This document shows positions 28,501 through 37,024 of a DNA stretch of 64,000 bases, piece by piece; the stretch's first letter is position 1, and the number at the start of each line of letters is the position of its first letter. The DNA comes from Paracoccus tibetensis (GTDB lineage Bacteria > Pseudomonadota > Alphaproteobacteria > Rhodobacterales > Rhodobacteraceae): contig NZ_FMVT01000005.1 of NCBI RefSeq assembly GCF_900102505.1, positions 124,001-188,000 on the forward strand, in the 5' to 3' direction. A program made the position numbers and the translations under genes. The notes under the pieces were generated by a model that was given only the letters and a program-made list of their open reading frames with translations, was not told the origin of the DNA and searched no databases.

Positions 28501-29835
28501 ATGACCCAGGACGCCAGCACTTCGGCCGCGAAGAAACTGTTCATCAAGACCTATGGCTGCCAGATGAACGTCTATGACAGCCAGCGCATGGCCGAGGCCA
28601 TGGGCGCCGAGGGATACGTGCTGACCGAGGACCAGGCCGAGGCGGACATGGTCCTGCTGAACACCTGCCACATCCGCGAGAAGGCGGCCGAGAAGCTGTA
28701 TTCCGACCTCGGCCGGCTGAAGCCGCTCAAGGCTGCGCGGCCGGACTTGAAGATCGGCGTCGCCGGCTGCGTCGCGCAGGCCGAGGGCGAGGAGATCGTG
28801 CGCCGCATGCCGCTGGTCGATCTGGTCGTCGGCCCGCAGACCTATCACCGCCTGCCCGCGATGCTGCGCGGCGAGGCGCCCGCGATCCTCACCGACTTCC
28901 CGGCCGAGGACAAGTTCGACCACCTGCCGGAACGCCGCGCCACCCGCCGCGCACCCGCCGCCTTCCTGACGGTGCAGGAGGGCTGCGACAAGTTCTGCGC
29001 CTTCTGCGTCGTTCCCTACACGCGCGGGGCCGAGGTCAGCCGCCCGGTGGACCGCATCCTGCGCGAGGCGCGGGATCTGGTGGCCCGCGGCGTGCGCGAG
29101 ATCACGCTTCTGGGCCAGAACGTCAACGGCTGGCACGGGTCGGGCGAGGACGGGCGCGAATGGGGCTTCGGCCGGCTGATCCGGGCCATCGCCGAGACCC
29201 CTGGACTGGACCGCATCCGATACACCACGAGCCATCCGAACGACATGGCGGCTGACCTGATCGAGGCGCATCGCGACATCCCCGCGCTGATGCCCTACCT
29301 GCACCTGCCCGTGCAGTCGGGAAGCGACCGCATCCTGAAGGCGATGAACCGCAAGCACACGGCCGACCAGTATCTGCGCCTCATCGACCGCATCCGCGAC
29401 GCGCGGCCCGACATCATGCTGACCAGCGACTTCATCGTGGGCTTTCCCGGCGAGACCGACGAGGATCACGCCGCCACCTTGCGGCTGGTCGAGACCGTCG
29501 GCTTCGGCACCGCCTTCAGCTTCAAGTACTCCCCCCGCCCCGGCACCCCGGCCTTCGAGCGGCCCGAGGTGGAGGGCGCCGTCGCGGACCGGCGCCTGCA
29601 AGAGCTTCAGGCGCTGCTAAATCGCCAGCAGAAGGCCGCGCAAGAGGGGATGGTCGGGCGGACGGTGGGCGTTCTCTTCGAGAAGGCGGGGCGGCTGCCA
29701 GGACAGATGGTCGGCAAGTCGGACTATCTGCACTCGGTCTTCGTGGATGCGCCTGAGGCCGTGCCGGGCGATCTGGCGCAGGTCCGCATTGTCGAAAGCG
29801 CAGCCAATTCGCTGCGCGGCGAGCTTCTCGTCTGA
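28501..29835 (+). CDS. miaB: tRNA-2-methylthio-N6-dimethylallyladenosine synthase
   Basis: A 444-residue radical-SAM methylthiotransferase that adds a methylthio group to i6A37 of tRNAs. The N-terminal UPF0004 domain has the three cluster cysteines ([23 protein letters not shown]). The radical-SAM CxxxCxxC reads GCDKFCAFC, and a TRAM domain closes the protein ([22 protein letters not shown]). The start follows AAGGA at 28487-28491. It is convergent with ccoP across a highly structured spacer. Confidence 0.95.
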   Translation: MTQDASTSAAKKLFIKTYGCQMNVYDSQRMAEAMGAEGYVLTEDQAEADMVLLNTCHIREKAAEKLYSDLGRLKPLKAARPDLKIGVAGCVAQAEGEEIVRRMPLVDLVVGPQTYHRLPAMLRGEAPAILTDFPAEDKFDHLPERRATRRAPAAFLTVQEGCDKFCAFCVVPYTRGAEVSRPVDRILREARDLVARGVREITLLGQNVNGWHGSGEDGREWGFGRLIRAIAETPGLDRIRYTTSHPNDMAADLIEAHRDIPALMPYLHLPVQSGSDRILKAMNRKHTADQYLRLIDRIRDARPDIMLTSDFIVGFPGETDEDHAATLRLVETVGFGTAFSFKYSPRPGTPAFERPEVEGAVADRRLQELQALLNRQQKAAQEGMVGRTVGVLFEKAGRLPGQMVGKSDYLHSVFVDAPEAVPGDLAQVRIVESAANSLRGELLV

Positions 29836-29838
29836 CGT

Positions 29839-30047
29839 GCCGGCTAAGCCGGCCCCCGGCCCACTGACGGCCACAGGCAAACGCGAACCCGGCCGGGGGG
29901 CCGGCCCTCCCGCAACCCGCGCGTGGCGGGCTGCGGAACGGGGTGCAGCACGGGCCGAAAGCCCTGCTGCGGGTGGAATGCCGGCCCCTCCGAGGAACGC
30001 GCGAACAGGACGGAGGGGCCGGGCTACCGCGTCCGTGGGGGACGCGG
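29839..30047. repeat. Array of six consecutive hairpins between miaB and ccoP
   Basis: Six stems follow one another: 29839-29853 (GCCGGC/GCCGGC, loop TAA), 29891-29906 (GGCCGG/CCGGCC, loop GGGG), 29910-29936 (10 bp, one mismatch), 29945-29970 (10 bp, one bulge), 29981-30022 (12 bp perfect, 18-base loop) and 30027-30047 (8 bp perfect). The first probably ends the miaB transcript. No open frame in the region looks coding. Confidence 0.7.
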
Positions 30048-30065
30048 GTCTGCGGAGCGGGGCGA

Positions 30066-31103
30066 TTACTCGCCGCCGCCAAGTCCGTGGACATAGACGG
30101 TCAGGGCGCGGATCTCGGCCTCGGAGAGGCGCTCGGACCAGGCGGGCATGACGCCGAACGGACCTTGCGAGATGATGCGCGCAAGCGTCTCGGGCTCGTT
30201 GCCGTAGAGCGTGATCTGGTCGTTCAGCGCGGGGGCGCCCTGCCCCCGGTCGCCGCTGCCGTCGTCCATGTGGCAGGCCGAGCAGTTATCGGCATAGACC
30301 TCGGCCCCCGCCGCCGCGCGGGCGGCATCGAACGGCTGGCCCGACAGCGACAGGACGTGATGGACGACCTGGTCGATTTGCTGGCGGTCAAGAAGCCCAT
30401 CCACCCCGAAGCGCGGCATCTCGGACCAGCGGGTGTCCGGGTCCTTGGGGTCGCGGATGCCGTGGGTCAGGGTCAGGTGAATGTCCTCGAGGCTGCCGCC
30501 CCAGAGCCAGCTGTCGTCCAGCAGGTTCGGATAGCCCCGTGCCCCGCCCGCGCCGGCTCCGTGGCACTGGGCGCACCAGGTCCGGTAGAGCGCGCCGCCC
30601 GCATTGGTCGCGTAGCTGGTCAGGTCCGGGTCGCGGGTGATCTCGCCCAGTTCCGCCTGCACCACCGCCGCCTGGATGGGCGCGTTGGCGGCGGCGAAGC
30701 GGTCGATCTCGGCCGCGACCTCCTTGCGGCTGTTGGTCGCCAGCAGCCCCTGCGTCGCCTGCGTCACCATCGGGATGGCGGGATAGGCGAACATGTAGCC
30801 GACCGCCCAGATGATCGTGGCGTAGAAGGTCCAGAGCCACCAGCGCGGCATCGGGTTGTCGTATTCGGTGATCCCGTCCCATTCGTGGCCGGTCGAGGGC
30901 GTCTCCTTCAGTCCGACGCCGTGGCGGCCCTTGCGGCGGTGGCTGGGCGCGACGGGCGTGTCCGGCTCGGGCCGCGGGGGAATGTCGCCCGCGATCTTGG
31001 CGGCGTGCTCGGCATCCGCGCTCTGCCGGCGCAGGTCGATCTGGTTGTCCGGGTTGGCGGGCGAGGCGTGGTCGTCCTGCGGGGTCTTCTTGTCGTCAGA
31101 CAT
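30066..31103 (-). CDS. ccoP: Cytochrome c oxidase, cbb3-type, subunit III
   Basis: A 345-residue membrane-anchored dihaem cytochrome c that feeds electrons into the cbb3 oxidase. One membrane helix ([19 protein letters not shown]) is followed by two periplasmic cytochrome domains with haem motifs CAQCH and CSACH. The cytoplasmic N-terminus is about 45-50 residues longer than the usual form, with a hydrophilic segment before the standard TGHEWDGI...DNPMPRWW. Its start overlaps the ccoQ stop by one base. It is the last gene of the ccoNOQP transcript and no ccoGHIS genes follow. Confidence 0.96.
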   Translation of the reverse strand: MSDDKKTPQDDHASPANPDNQIDLRRQSADAEHAAKIAGDIPPRPEPDTPVAPSHRRKGRHGVGLKETPSTGHEWDGITEYDNPMPRWWLWTFYATIIWAVGYMFAYPAIPMVTQATQGLLATNSRKEVAAEIDRFAAANAPIQAAVVQAELGEITRDPDLTSYATNAGGALYRTWCAQCHGAGAGGARGYPNLLDDSWLWGGSLEDIHLTLTHGIRDPKDPDTRWSEMPRFGVDGLLDRQQIDQVVHHVLSLSGQPFDAARAAAGAEVYADNCSACHMDDGSGDRGQGAPALNDQITLYGNEPETLARIISQGPFGVMPAWSERLSEAEIRALTVYVHGLGGGE

Positions 31104-31294
31104 CAGCGGTCCTCCTCGTCCTTGCGGGTGGCGGCAGGACGGTTCTCGTTGCGAAAGATGCTCTCGGCGGCATCTCTCTGGACGCGGCGGGATCCGGGGC
31201 GGAACACGAAGAGAATCACGCCCACGAAGATCAGGGTCAGCAGCAGCAGCGCCCAGCTGTCGGCGAGGGTGCGCAGGAAGCTGTAGGTTTCCAT
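31103..31294 (-). CDS. ccoQ: Cytochrome c oxidase, cbb3-type, small subunit
   Basis: A 63-residue single-helix protein ([19 protein letters not shown]) with a charged cytoplasmic tail, the standard CcoQ that stabilises or shields the cbb3 oxidase. It is 7 bp after ccoO and overlaps ccoP by one base. Confidence 0.92.
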   Translation of the reverse strand: METYSFLRTLADSWALLLLTLIFVGVILFVFRPGSRRVQRDAAESIFRNENRPAATRKDEEDR

Positions 31295-31301
31295 GGCGCC
31301 C

Positions 31302-32024
31302 TCAGCGGTTCGGGTCGGGCTCGAAGGTCGAGAAATCGACCAGCGTGCCGAGCATCTGGAGGTAAGCGACCAAGGCGTCCATCTCGGTCACCTGCGGCTG
31401 GCGGTCGAAGTTCCGCATCTGCGCGCCGGGATAGCGCTCTAGCAGGGCGGGGTCGCCGAAGGGGTCGGTCTGGGCGCGGAAGTCGGCGGCGGCGTGCTGG
31501 ATCATCTCGTCCGTGTAGGGCACGCCCACCGCGCGGTCGGTCCGCAGCCGCTGCTGGATCTGCGCGGGGGAGATCACGCGGTCCAGCAGGAAGCCGTATT
31601 TCGGCATGATCGATTCGGGCACGACCGATTGCGGATCGCGCAGGTGATCGACATGCCACTCGTCCGAGTAGCGCCCCCCGACCCGCGCCAAGTCCGGTCC
31701 GGTGCGCTTGGAGCCCCACTGGAACGGGTGGTCGTACATCGATTCGGCGGCGAGGCTGTAATGGCCGTAGCGCTCGACCTCGTCGCGCATCGGGCGGATC
31801 ATCTGGCTGTGGCAGACATAGCAGCCCTCGCGGACGTAGATGTCGCGGCCGGCCAGCTCCAGCGGGCTGTAGGGGCGCACGCCCTCGACCTTCTCGATGG
31901 TGTTCTCGAGATAGAAGAGCGGCGTGATCTGGACGATGCCGCCGATGGTGACGACCAGGAAGGAAAAGATCAGCAAGAGCGTCGCGTTCTTTTCCAGGAT
32001 CTTGTGCTTTTCAAGGATGGCCAT
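31302..32024 (-). CDS. ccoO: Cytochrome c oxidase, cbb3-type, subunit II
   Basis: A 240-residue monohaem cytochrome c subunit. One N-terminal membrane helix ([18 protein letters not shown]) anchors a periplasmic domain with haem motif CYVCH and methionine ligand region MPKYGFL. The conserved [18 protein letters not shown] is present. It lies 12 bp after ccoN and 7 bp before ccoQ. Confidence 0.96.
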   Translation of the reverse strand: MAILEKHKILEKNATLLLIFSFLVVTIGGIVQITPLFYLENTIEKVEGVRPYSPLELAGRDIYVREGCYVCHSQMIRPMRDEVERYGHYSLAAESMYDHPFQWGSKRTGPDLARVGGRYSDEWHVDHLRDPQSVVPESIMPKYGFLLDRVISPAQIQQRLRTDRAVGVPYTDEMIQHAAADFRAQTDPFGDPALLERYPGAQMRNFDRQPQVTEMDALVAYLQMLGTLVDFSTFEPDPNR

Positions 32025-32036
32025 GATCCATGCCCC

Positions 32037-33641
32037 TCATTCTGCCGGCACGGCGGCGGCCGTGCTTTGCGCTTGCGGTTGGCGGGCGACGGTCGCCCAG
32101 AGGTTCCAGGCCATGATGATCGCGCCGGCGAGGTAGAGGACCCCTCCGAGGCCGCGCACCACGTACATCGGGAACTTGGCGGCGACGGTGTCGGCGAAGG
32201 CGTTGACCAGGAAGCCGTGCTGGTCGACCTCGCGCCACATCAGGCCCTCCATGATGCCGGTGACCCACATCGCGCTGGCGTAGAGAACGATCCCGATCGT
32301 CGCGAGCCAGAAGTGCCAGCTGACGAGCCGCAGGCTGTAGAGGCTTGTCCGGCCCCAGAGGCGCGGCGTCAGGTAGTAGAGCGCGCCGAAGGTGATCATG
32401 CCGTTCCAGCCGAGCGCGCCGGAATGGACATGGCCGATGGTCCAGTCGGTGTAGTGCGACAGGCTGTTGACGGTCTTGATCGACATCATCGGCCCCTCGA
32501 AGGTCGCCATGCCGTAGAACCCCACCGCGACGACCATCATGCGGATGATCGGGTCGGTCCGCAGCTTGTCCCAGGCCCCCGACAGGGTCATAAGCCCGTT
32601 GATCATCCCGCCCCAGCTGGGCATCCACAGCATGATCGAGAAGACCATCCCAAGCGTCGCGGCCCATTCGGGCAGCGCGGTATAATGCAGGTGGTGCGGA
32701 CCGGCCCAGATGTAGAGGAAGATGATCGCCCAGAAGTGGATGATCGACAGCTTGTAGCTGTAGACCGGGCGCTCGGCCTGCTTTGGGATGAAGTAGTACA
32801 TCATCCCCAGGAAGCCCGCCGTCAGGAAGAAGCCGACCGCGTTGTGGCCGTACCACCACTGCACCATCGCGTCCTGCACGCCGGCGAAGACCTGCACCGA
32901 CTTGCTGCCCCAGATGCTGACCGGGATCGCCAGGTTGTTGACCACATGCAGCATCGCGATGGTCACGATGAAGGCCAGGTAGAACCAGTTGGCGACGTAG
33001 ATATGCGGCTCGCGGCGCTTGATGATCGTGCCGAGGAAGACGGCGAGGTAGGTGACCCACACGATGGTCAGCCACAGGTCGACATACCATTCCGGCTCGG
33101 CATATTCCTTGGACTGCGTCGCGCCGAGGATGTAGCCGGTCGCCGCCAGAACGATGAAGAGGTTGTAGCCCCAGAAGACGAACCAGGCCGCGTTCCCGCC
33201 CCAGAGCCGTGCCGCCGAGGTGCGCTGCACGACGTAGAAGCTGGTCGCGATCAGGGCGTTGCCGCCGAAGGCGAAGATGACCGCGCTGGTGTGCAGCGGG
33301 CGCAGCTTGCCGAAGTTCAGGTAGCCATGGGTCAGCTCGCTGAAGTTCAGCGAGGGCCAGGCCAGCTGGAAGGCGATGACGACGCCGACGAGGAAGCCGA
33401 CGACGCCCCACAGGACCGTCGCGACGACCCCGGCCCGCACCGGCCCGTCCATGTAGGCGCGCGGGTCGTGGACCGGCACCGGCTCGTCCACCTGGCGCAG
33501 CGTCCACAGGAAGACGCCGCCGGCGACCAGCATCACGGTCAGCGCGTTCACCATGTAGGCGGCGTCATGCGCCATGTTCGCGCCGATCGCCGCGATCAGG
33601 GTGACCCCGCCGAGGAGAATCAATTTCAGAATGTTCCACAT
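32037..33641 (-). CDS. ccoN: Cytochrome c oxidase, cbb3-type, catalytic subunit I
   Basis: The 534-residue haem-copper catalytic subunit of the high-affinity cbb3 oxidase, with about 12-14 membrane helices. Histidine ligands are visible in [27 protein letters not shown] (copper-side His with the cross-linked Tyr region downstream), GPHHLHYT and the [19 protein letters not shown] segment that binds both haems. The start chosen is [10 protein letters not shown] with AGGTG upstream; the extension to 33758 runs through the promoter. A FNR box sits about 42 bases upstream of the predicted transcript start. Confidence 0.97.
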   Translation of the reverse strand: MWNILKLILLGGVTLIAAIGANMAHDAAYMVNALTVMLVAGGVFLWTLRQVDEPVPVHDPRAYMDGPVRAGVVATVLWGVVGFLVGVVIAFQLAWPSLNFSELTHGYLNFGKLRPLHTSAVIFAFGGNALIATSFYVVQRTSAARLWGGNAAWFVFWGYNLFIVLAATGYILGATQSKEYAEPEWYVDLWLTIVWVTYLAVFLGTIIKRREPHIYVANWFYLAFIVTIAMLHVVNNLAIPVSIWGSKSVQVFAGVQDAMVQWWYGHNAVGFFLTAGFLGMMYYFIPKQAERPVYSYKLSIIHFWAIIFLYIWAGPHHLHYTALPEWAATLGMVFSIMLWMPSWGGMINGLMTLSGAWDKLRTDPIIRMMVVAVGFYGMATFEGPMMSIKTVNSLSHYTDWTIGHVHSGALGWNGMITFGALYYLTPRLWGRTSLYSLRLVSWHFWLATIGIVLYASAMWVTGIMEGLMWREVDQHGFLVNAFADTVAAKFPMYVVRGLGGVLYLAGAIIMAWNLWATVARQPQAQSTAAAVPAE

Positions 33642-33744
33642 GGCCGCACCTGTCACCTCGTTCGTGCTGTCTGCCCGGCCGCGACTCGGCCCCGGACGGA
33701 GGAATTCGATGCTGCCGGAATAGGCGCGCCGCCCGGTGCGAACC

Positions 33745-33758
33745 TTGATCTGCGTCAA
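33745..33758 (-). promoter_or_regulatory. FNR/FnrL box of the ccoNOQP promoter
   Basis: TTGAT-CTGC-GTCAA matches the FNR consensus TTGAT-N4-ATCAA in 9 of 10 positions. A -10-like TATTCC (minus strand, 33722-33717) is placed so that the box centre is at about -41.5, the class II activator position. The leader to the ccoN ATG would be about 68 bases. Confidence 0.8.
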
Positions 33759-33767
33759 GTCGGCGGG

Positions 33768-33781
33768 TTGATACTGATCAA
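33768..33781 (+). promoter_or_regulatory. FNR/FnrL box, perfect consensus, upstream of the universal stress gene
   Basis: TTGAT-ACTG-ATCAA matches the consensus at all ten positions. It lies 59 bases before the stress-gene start and 23 bp (centre to centre) from the ccoN box, so both divergent genes probably respond to FnrL. No strong -10 is evident for the stress gene. Confidence 0.85.
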
Positions 33782-33839
33782 GGCAGGGGGCGGCGCGTCA
33801 TGCGATCCCTGCCTCGAACAGCGCAGAAGGAGGCACGCG

Positions 33840-34679
33840 ATGTCCTACAAGACCATCCTGACGATCCTGACCCATCCGTCGCAGATGCCGCAGCTCGACG
33901 CCGCCGCGGCGCTGGCCGTGCGCGAGGACGCCCATCTCGACATCCTCTGCCTCGGCCTCGACATGGGCCAGCCCGGCTATTTCTTCCCCGGCGGCACAGC
34001 CTATGTGCTGCAGGACGCCATCGACACCGCGATGGACGAGGCCGAAGCCCTGCAATCGCAGGTGCACGCGCATCTGGCCGCGGCGCGCGATCTTCGCTGG
34101 TCGGTGGACAGCGCGGTGGCGCAATCGGGCGGGATCCCCGGCCTCGTCGGGATGAAGGCGCGCTTCTCGGACCTGACCGTGCTGGCCAGCCCCTATGCCG
34201 CCGCGACGCCCGCCGACGCCGAGATCGTCACCGAGGCCGCCCTCTTCGAGGGGTGCTGCCCGGTGCTGATCGTGCCCCCCTCGGGCCTTCCGGCCGAGCC
34301 GCCGCGCCGGATCCTCGTGGCCTGGAACCAGTCGACCGAGGCGCTGGCCGCGATCCGCCGCGCGCTGCCGCTGCTGCGCGCCGCTCAGGCGGTCGAGATC
34401 ACCTGCATCGATCCCCGCCGCAGCGGGATCGACCGCTCGGATCTCGGCGCCGCGCTGACGCAGATGCTGACACGCCACGGGGTGCGGGCCGAGATTGCTG
34501 TCCTCGCGCGCACCGCGCCCACGATCAGCGACGAGCTGAACCGCCGGGCCATCGAGACCGGCGCGGACATGATCGTGATGGGCGCCTACGGCCATTCCCG
34601 CTTCCGACAGGCAATCCTGGGCGGGGCGACGCGGAACATGCTCGAGAAATCGGCGGTGCCGGTCTTCATGGCGCGCTGA
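33840..34679 (+). CDS. Tandem-domain universal stress protein
   Basis: A 279-residue protein with two UspA-type domains (about 1-145 and 155-279). The second keeps the ATP-binding glycine motif (MGAYGHSRFRQAILGGATR), while the first has lost it (LASPYAAATP). The ATG follows a strong AGAAGGAGG. An in-frame extension upstream is the antisense of ccoO/ccoN. A gene of this type between ccoN and fnrL is the arrangement I recall from Rhodobacter sphaeroides. Expected to be induced under low oxygen through the FNR box; its biochemical role is unknown. Confidence 0.9.
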   Translation: MSYKTILTILTHPSQMPQLDAAAALAVREDAHLDILCLGLDMGQPGYFFPGGTAYVLQDAIDTAMDEAEALQSQVHAHLAAARDLRWSVDSAVAQSGGIPGLVGMKARFSDLTVLASPYAAATPADAEIVTEAALFEGCCPVLIVPPSGLPAEPPRRILVAWNQSTEALAAIRRALPLLRAAQAVEITCIDPRRSGIDRSDLGAALTQMLTRHGVRAEIAVLARTAPTISDELNRRAIETGADMIVMGAYGHSRFRQAILGGATRNMLEKSAVPVFMAR

Positions 34680-34703
34680 GCCCGCCGGTCCTGCGCGGCG
34701 CCC

Positions 34704-34749
34704 GGGGGGTGCGGGGGGACGGGTCCCCCCGCGCCGTCGCGGGACGCAA
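34704..34749 (+). repeat. G6/C6 hairpin element, copy 2 (follows the universal stress gene)
   Basis: GGGGGG-TGC-GGGGGG, loop, CCCCCC, then a tail ending CGCGGGACGCAA, matching copy 1 at 20422-20469. It sits between the convergent stress gene and fnrL. Confidence 0.7.
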
Positions 34750-34807
34750 CCGGTGCGGCGCCATCAGCCTTGCGGAACGCCGGGGCCTGAAAGCCGCGGC
34801 CGAGGCG

Positions 34808-35587
34808 TTAGTCCACCATGCCCCCGTCCGCATCGTCGCCCGATTCGTCGACGATGCGCGAGAAGTCCGGCAGGATGACGCCGCGCTTGCCCTTCAGCTC
34901 GATCACGCCGTCGCGCTTGAGGGCGCTGACCTGGCGGCTCACCGTCTCCAGCGTCAGCCCCAGGTAGTCCGCCATCGCCTCGCGCGTCAGCGGCAGCTCC
35001 AGCTCCATCCGCCCGGCCGGGCGGCGCTTCTGCAGCGCGGCCTCGCGGCGGGCGACGATGGCGATGAACGAGGCGATCTTCTCGCGCGCCGTCTTGCGCC
35101 CCAGAAGCAGCATCCACTCGCGCGCCGCGTCCAGCTCGTCCAGCGTCATCTCCAGCAGGCGGTGCGCGATATGCGGGGTCTCGCGCATCAGATCGTCGAA
35201 GGGCTTGCGCCTGAAGCAGCAGAGCACGACTTTCGTCGCCGCCGTCGCGTTATAGGCCGCGCGCTCGCGCCCGGGCCGGCCCAGGAAGTCGCTCGGCAGC
35301 AACAGGCCCACGACCTGCGTGCGCCCGTCCTCCAGCGTCTGCGTCAGCGAGGCGACGCCGGTCACGACCGAGCCGACGAAGTCCATCCGGTCGCCCTCCC
35401 AGATGATGGGCTGGCCCGGTTCGTAGCTGCGGTAGAACTTGATCTGCTCCAGGACCTTCAGCTCGTCCGTCTCGCATTGCGCGCAGACCGCGCGGTAGCG
35501 GATCGGGCATTCCCCACAGCGCGGCGCGCCCTGCGCGGTCGTCGCGGGCACCTGGCTGTTGATCTGGGTCAAGGACGTCTTGGGCAT
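34808..35587 (-). CDS. fnrL: Oxygen-sensing transcriptional regulator FnrL (Crp/Fnr family)
   Basis: A 259-residue FNR-type activator. Cysteines at 24, 27 and 35 (PRCGECPIRYRAVC) and one of two near 123-124 should hold the oxygen-labile 4Fe-4S cluster. The cyclic-nucleotide-type fold follows (WEGDRMDFVGSVVTG), then a C-terminal helix-turn-helix with recognition helix LTLETVSRQVSAL (E..SR contacts the TTGAT half-site). The ATG at 35587 has no good ribosome site and would place the hemN-proximal FNR box inside the coding region; a GTG at 35551 gives 11 residues before the first cysteine, like Rhodobacter FnrL, and is a real alternative. Divergent from hemN. Confidence 0.94.
   Translation of the reverse strand: MPKTSLTQINSQVPATTAQGAPRCGECPIRYRAVCAQCETDELKVLEQIKFYRSYEPGQPIIWEGDRMDFVGSVVTGVASLTQTLEDGRTQVVGLLLPSDFLGRPGRERAAYNATAATKVVLCCFRRKPFDDLMRETPHIAHRLLEMTLDELDAAREWMLLLGRKTAREKIASFIAIVARREAALQKRRPAGRMELELPLTREAMADYLGLTLETVSRQVSALKRDGVIELKGKRGVILPDFSRIVDESGDDADGGMVD
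35559..35572. promoter_or_regulatory. FNR/FnrL box between fnrL and hemN
   Basis: TTGAT-CTGG-GTCAA, 9 of 10 matches to consensus. Relative to hemN its centre is 42.5 bases upstream of the ATG. Relative to fnrL it lies either in the first codons or in the leader, where it could mediate autorepression. Confidence 0.8.
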
Positions 35588-35607
35588 CGTCAGATTACGC
35601 TATATGA

Positions 35608-36963
35608 ATGAGCACATATTCGCAACTTGCACGCGTCGGCCTCTTCGAGGCTCGCGCCCCTCGATATACAAGCTACCCGCCGGCGACGCAGTTCCGCAGC
35701 GCGGTCGACGGGCTGCGCGCCGCCGACTGGATCGCGGCCATCCCGGCCGGCTCGCGGATCTCGCTGTATCTGCACGTCCCCTTCTGCCGCCGCCTCTGCT
35801 GGTTCTGCGCCTGCCGCACCCAGGGCACGCAGTCCGAGGGGCCGCTGCACGCCTATGTGGCCACGCTGCTGACCGAGATCGCGGCGCTCAGGGCGCGGAC
35901 CGCGCCGGGGATCACCCTCTCGCGGCTGCATTGGGGCGGGGGCACACCGACCCTGCTGCCGCCGGCGCTGATCACGCGGCTGGCGCGGGCCGTCACCGCG
36001 GCCTTCCCCCTCGCCCCGGACGCCGAGTTCTCGGTCGAGATCGACCCGTCCGAGATCGACGCCCCGCGGATGCAGGCGCTGGCGGAGGCAGGGATGAACC
36101 GCGCCTCGATCGGGGTGCAGGATTTCGACCCGCTGATCCAAGAGGCGATCGGCCGCCTGCAGAGCTTCGAGCTGACCGCCGAGGCCGTCCGCCTGATTCG
36201 CGGGCACGGCATCCGCAGCCTGAACGCCGACGTGCTTTACGGCCTGCCCCACCAGACGCCCGCGCGCATGTCCGAGACGGTGCAGAAGGTCCTCGCCCTC
36301 TCGCCCGACCGGGTGGCGCTTTACGGCTATGCTCATGTGCCGTGGATGTCGAAGCGGCAGGTGATGATCCCGGACGAGGTGCTGCCGGGCGGCGAGGCGC
36401 GGCTGGACCTCTTCGAGACGGCGCGCGCCCTGTTCGCCGCCGAGGGGCTGGAGGAGATCGGGATCGACCATTTCGCCCGGCCCGACGACGGGCTGGCGCG
36501 GGCCGCGGCGCAAGGCCGGCTGCGGCGGAACTTCCAGGGCTACACCGACGATCCCTCGGACGTGCTGCTGGGGCTGGGCGCCTCGTCGATCTCGCGCTTT
36601 CCGCAGGGCTACGCGCAGAACGCGCCGGCCACGGGGGCCTACACGGCGCTGGTGCGCGCCGGCCAGCTGCCGGTCACGCGCGGCCACGGCTTCACGTCCG
36701 AGGACCTCTGGCGCGGCCGGATGATCGAGATGCTGATGTGCGGCTTCGCCATCGACATGGCCGAGATCGAGGCCCGCTTCGGCATCACGGCCGAGCGTCA
36801 GGCCACCCTCTTCGCGCCGCTTCAGGCCCGTTTCGGCGAGGCCGTGCGGCTGGACGGGGACGGGCTCAGGATCACGCCGTTCGGGCGTCCGCTGACGCGG
36901 ATGATCGCGCAGGCGCTGGACGGCTACGCGGTGGCGGCGGGAAGCCATTCCTCCGCCGTGTAG
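35608..36963 (+). CDS. hemN: Oxygen-independent coproporphyrinogen III oxidase
   Basis: A 451-residue radical-SAM enzyme that decarboxylates coproporphyrinogen III to protoporphyrinogen IX without oxygen; called hemZ in Rhodobacter. The cluster motif CxxxCxxCxC is CRRLCWFCAC at residues 60-69. Other HemN signatures are HWGGGTPT, EIDPSE, NRASIGVQDFD and DVLYGLPHQT. No Shine-Dalgarno precedes the ATG; with the FNR box at -41.5 the transcript would start at or next to the ATG. It lies divergent from fnrL. Confidence 0.95.
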   Translation: MSTYSQLARVGLFEARAPRYTSYPPATQFRSAVDGLRAADWIAAIPAGSRISLYLHVPFCRRLCWFCACRTQGTQSEGPLHAYVATLLTEIAALRARTAPGITLSRLHWGGGTPTLLPPALITRLARAVTAAFPLAPDAEFSVEIDPSEIDAPRMQALAEAGMNRASIGVQDFDPLIQEAIGRLQSFELTAEAVRLIRGHGIRSLNADVLYGLPHQTPARMSETVQKVLALSPDRVALYGYAHVPWMSKRQVMIPDEVLPGGEARLDLFETARALFAAEGLEEIGIDHFARPDDGLARAAAQGRLRRNFQGYTDDPSDVLLGLGASSISRFPQGYAQNAPATGAYTALVRAGQLPVTRGHGFTSEDLWRGRMIEMLMCGFAIDMAEIEARFGITAERQATLFAPLQARFGEAVRLDGDGLRITPFGRPLTRMIAQALDGYAVAAGSHSSAV

Positions 36964-37024
36964 AGGGCGGCGGAGGCCGGGTCCCGAACCAGTGGCGCGG
37001 CATGCTTGATCACCGAGGGCGGGA

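Noticed and set aside
29836..30065. Repeated hairpins considered as a CRISPR-like or attachment-site array
   Set aside because: The units differ in sequence and size, there is no constant repeat/spacer pattern and no cas or integrase gene.
31494..33839. Long N-terminal extension of the universal stress gene, antisense to ccoO and ccoN
   Set aside because: The stress protein has a strong ribosome site and conserved start at 33840; the extension is reverse-complement shadow of oxidase genes.
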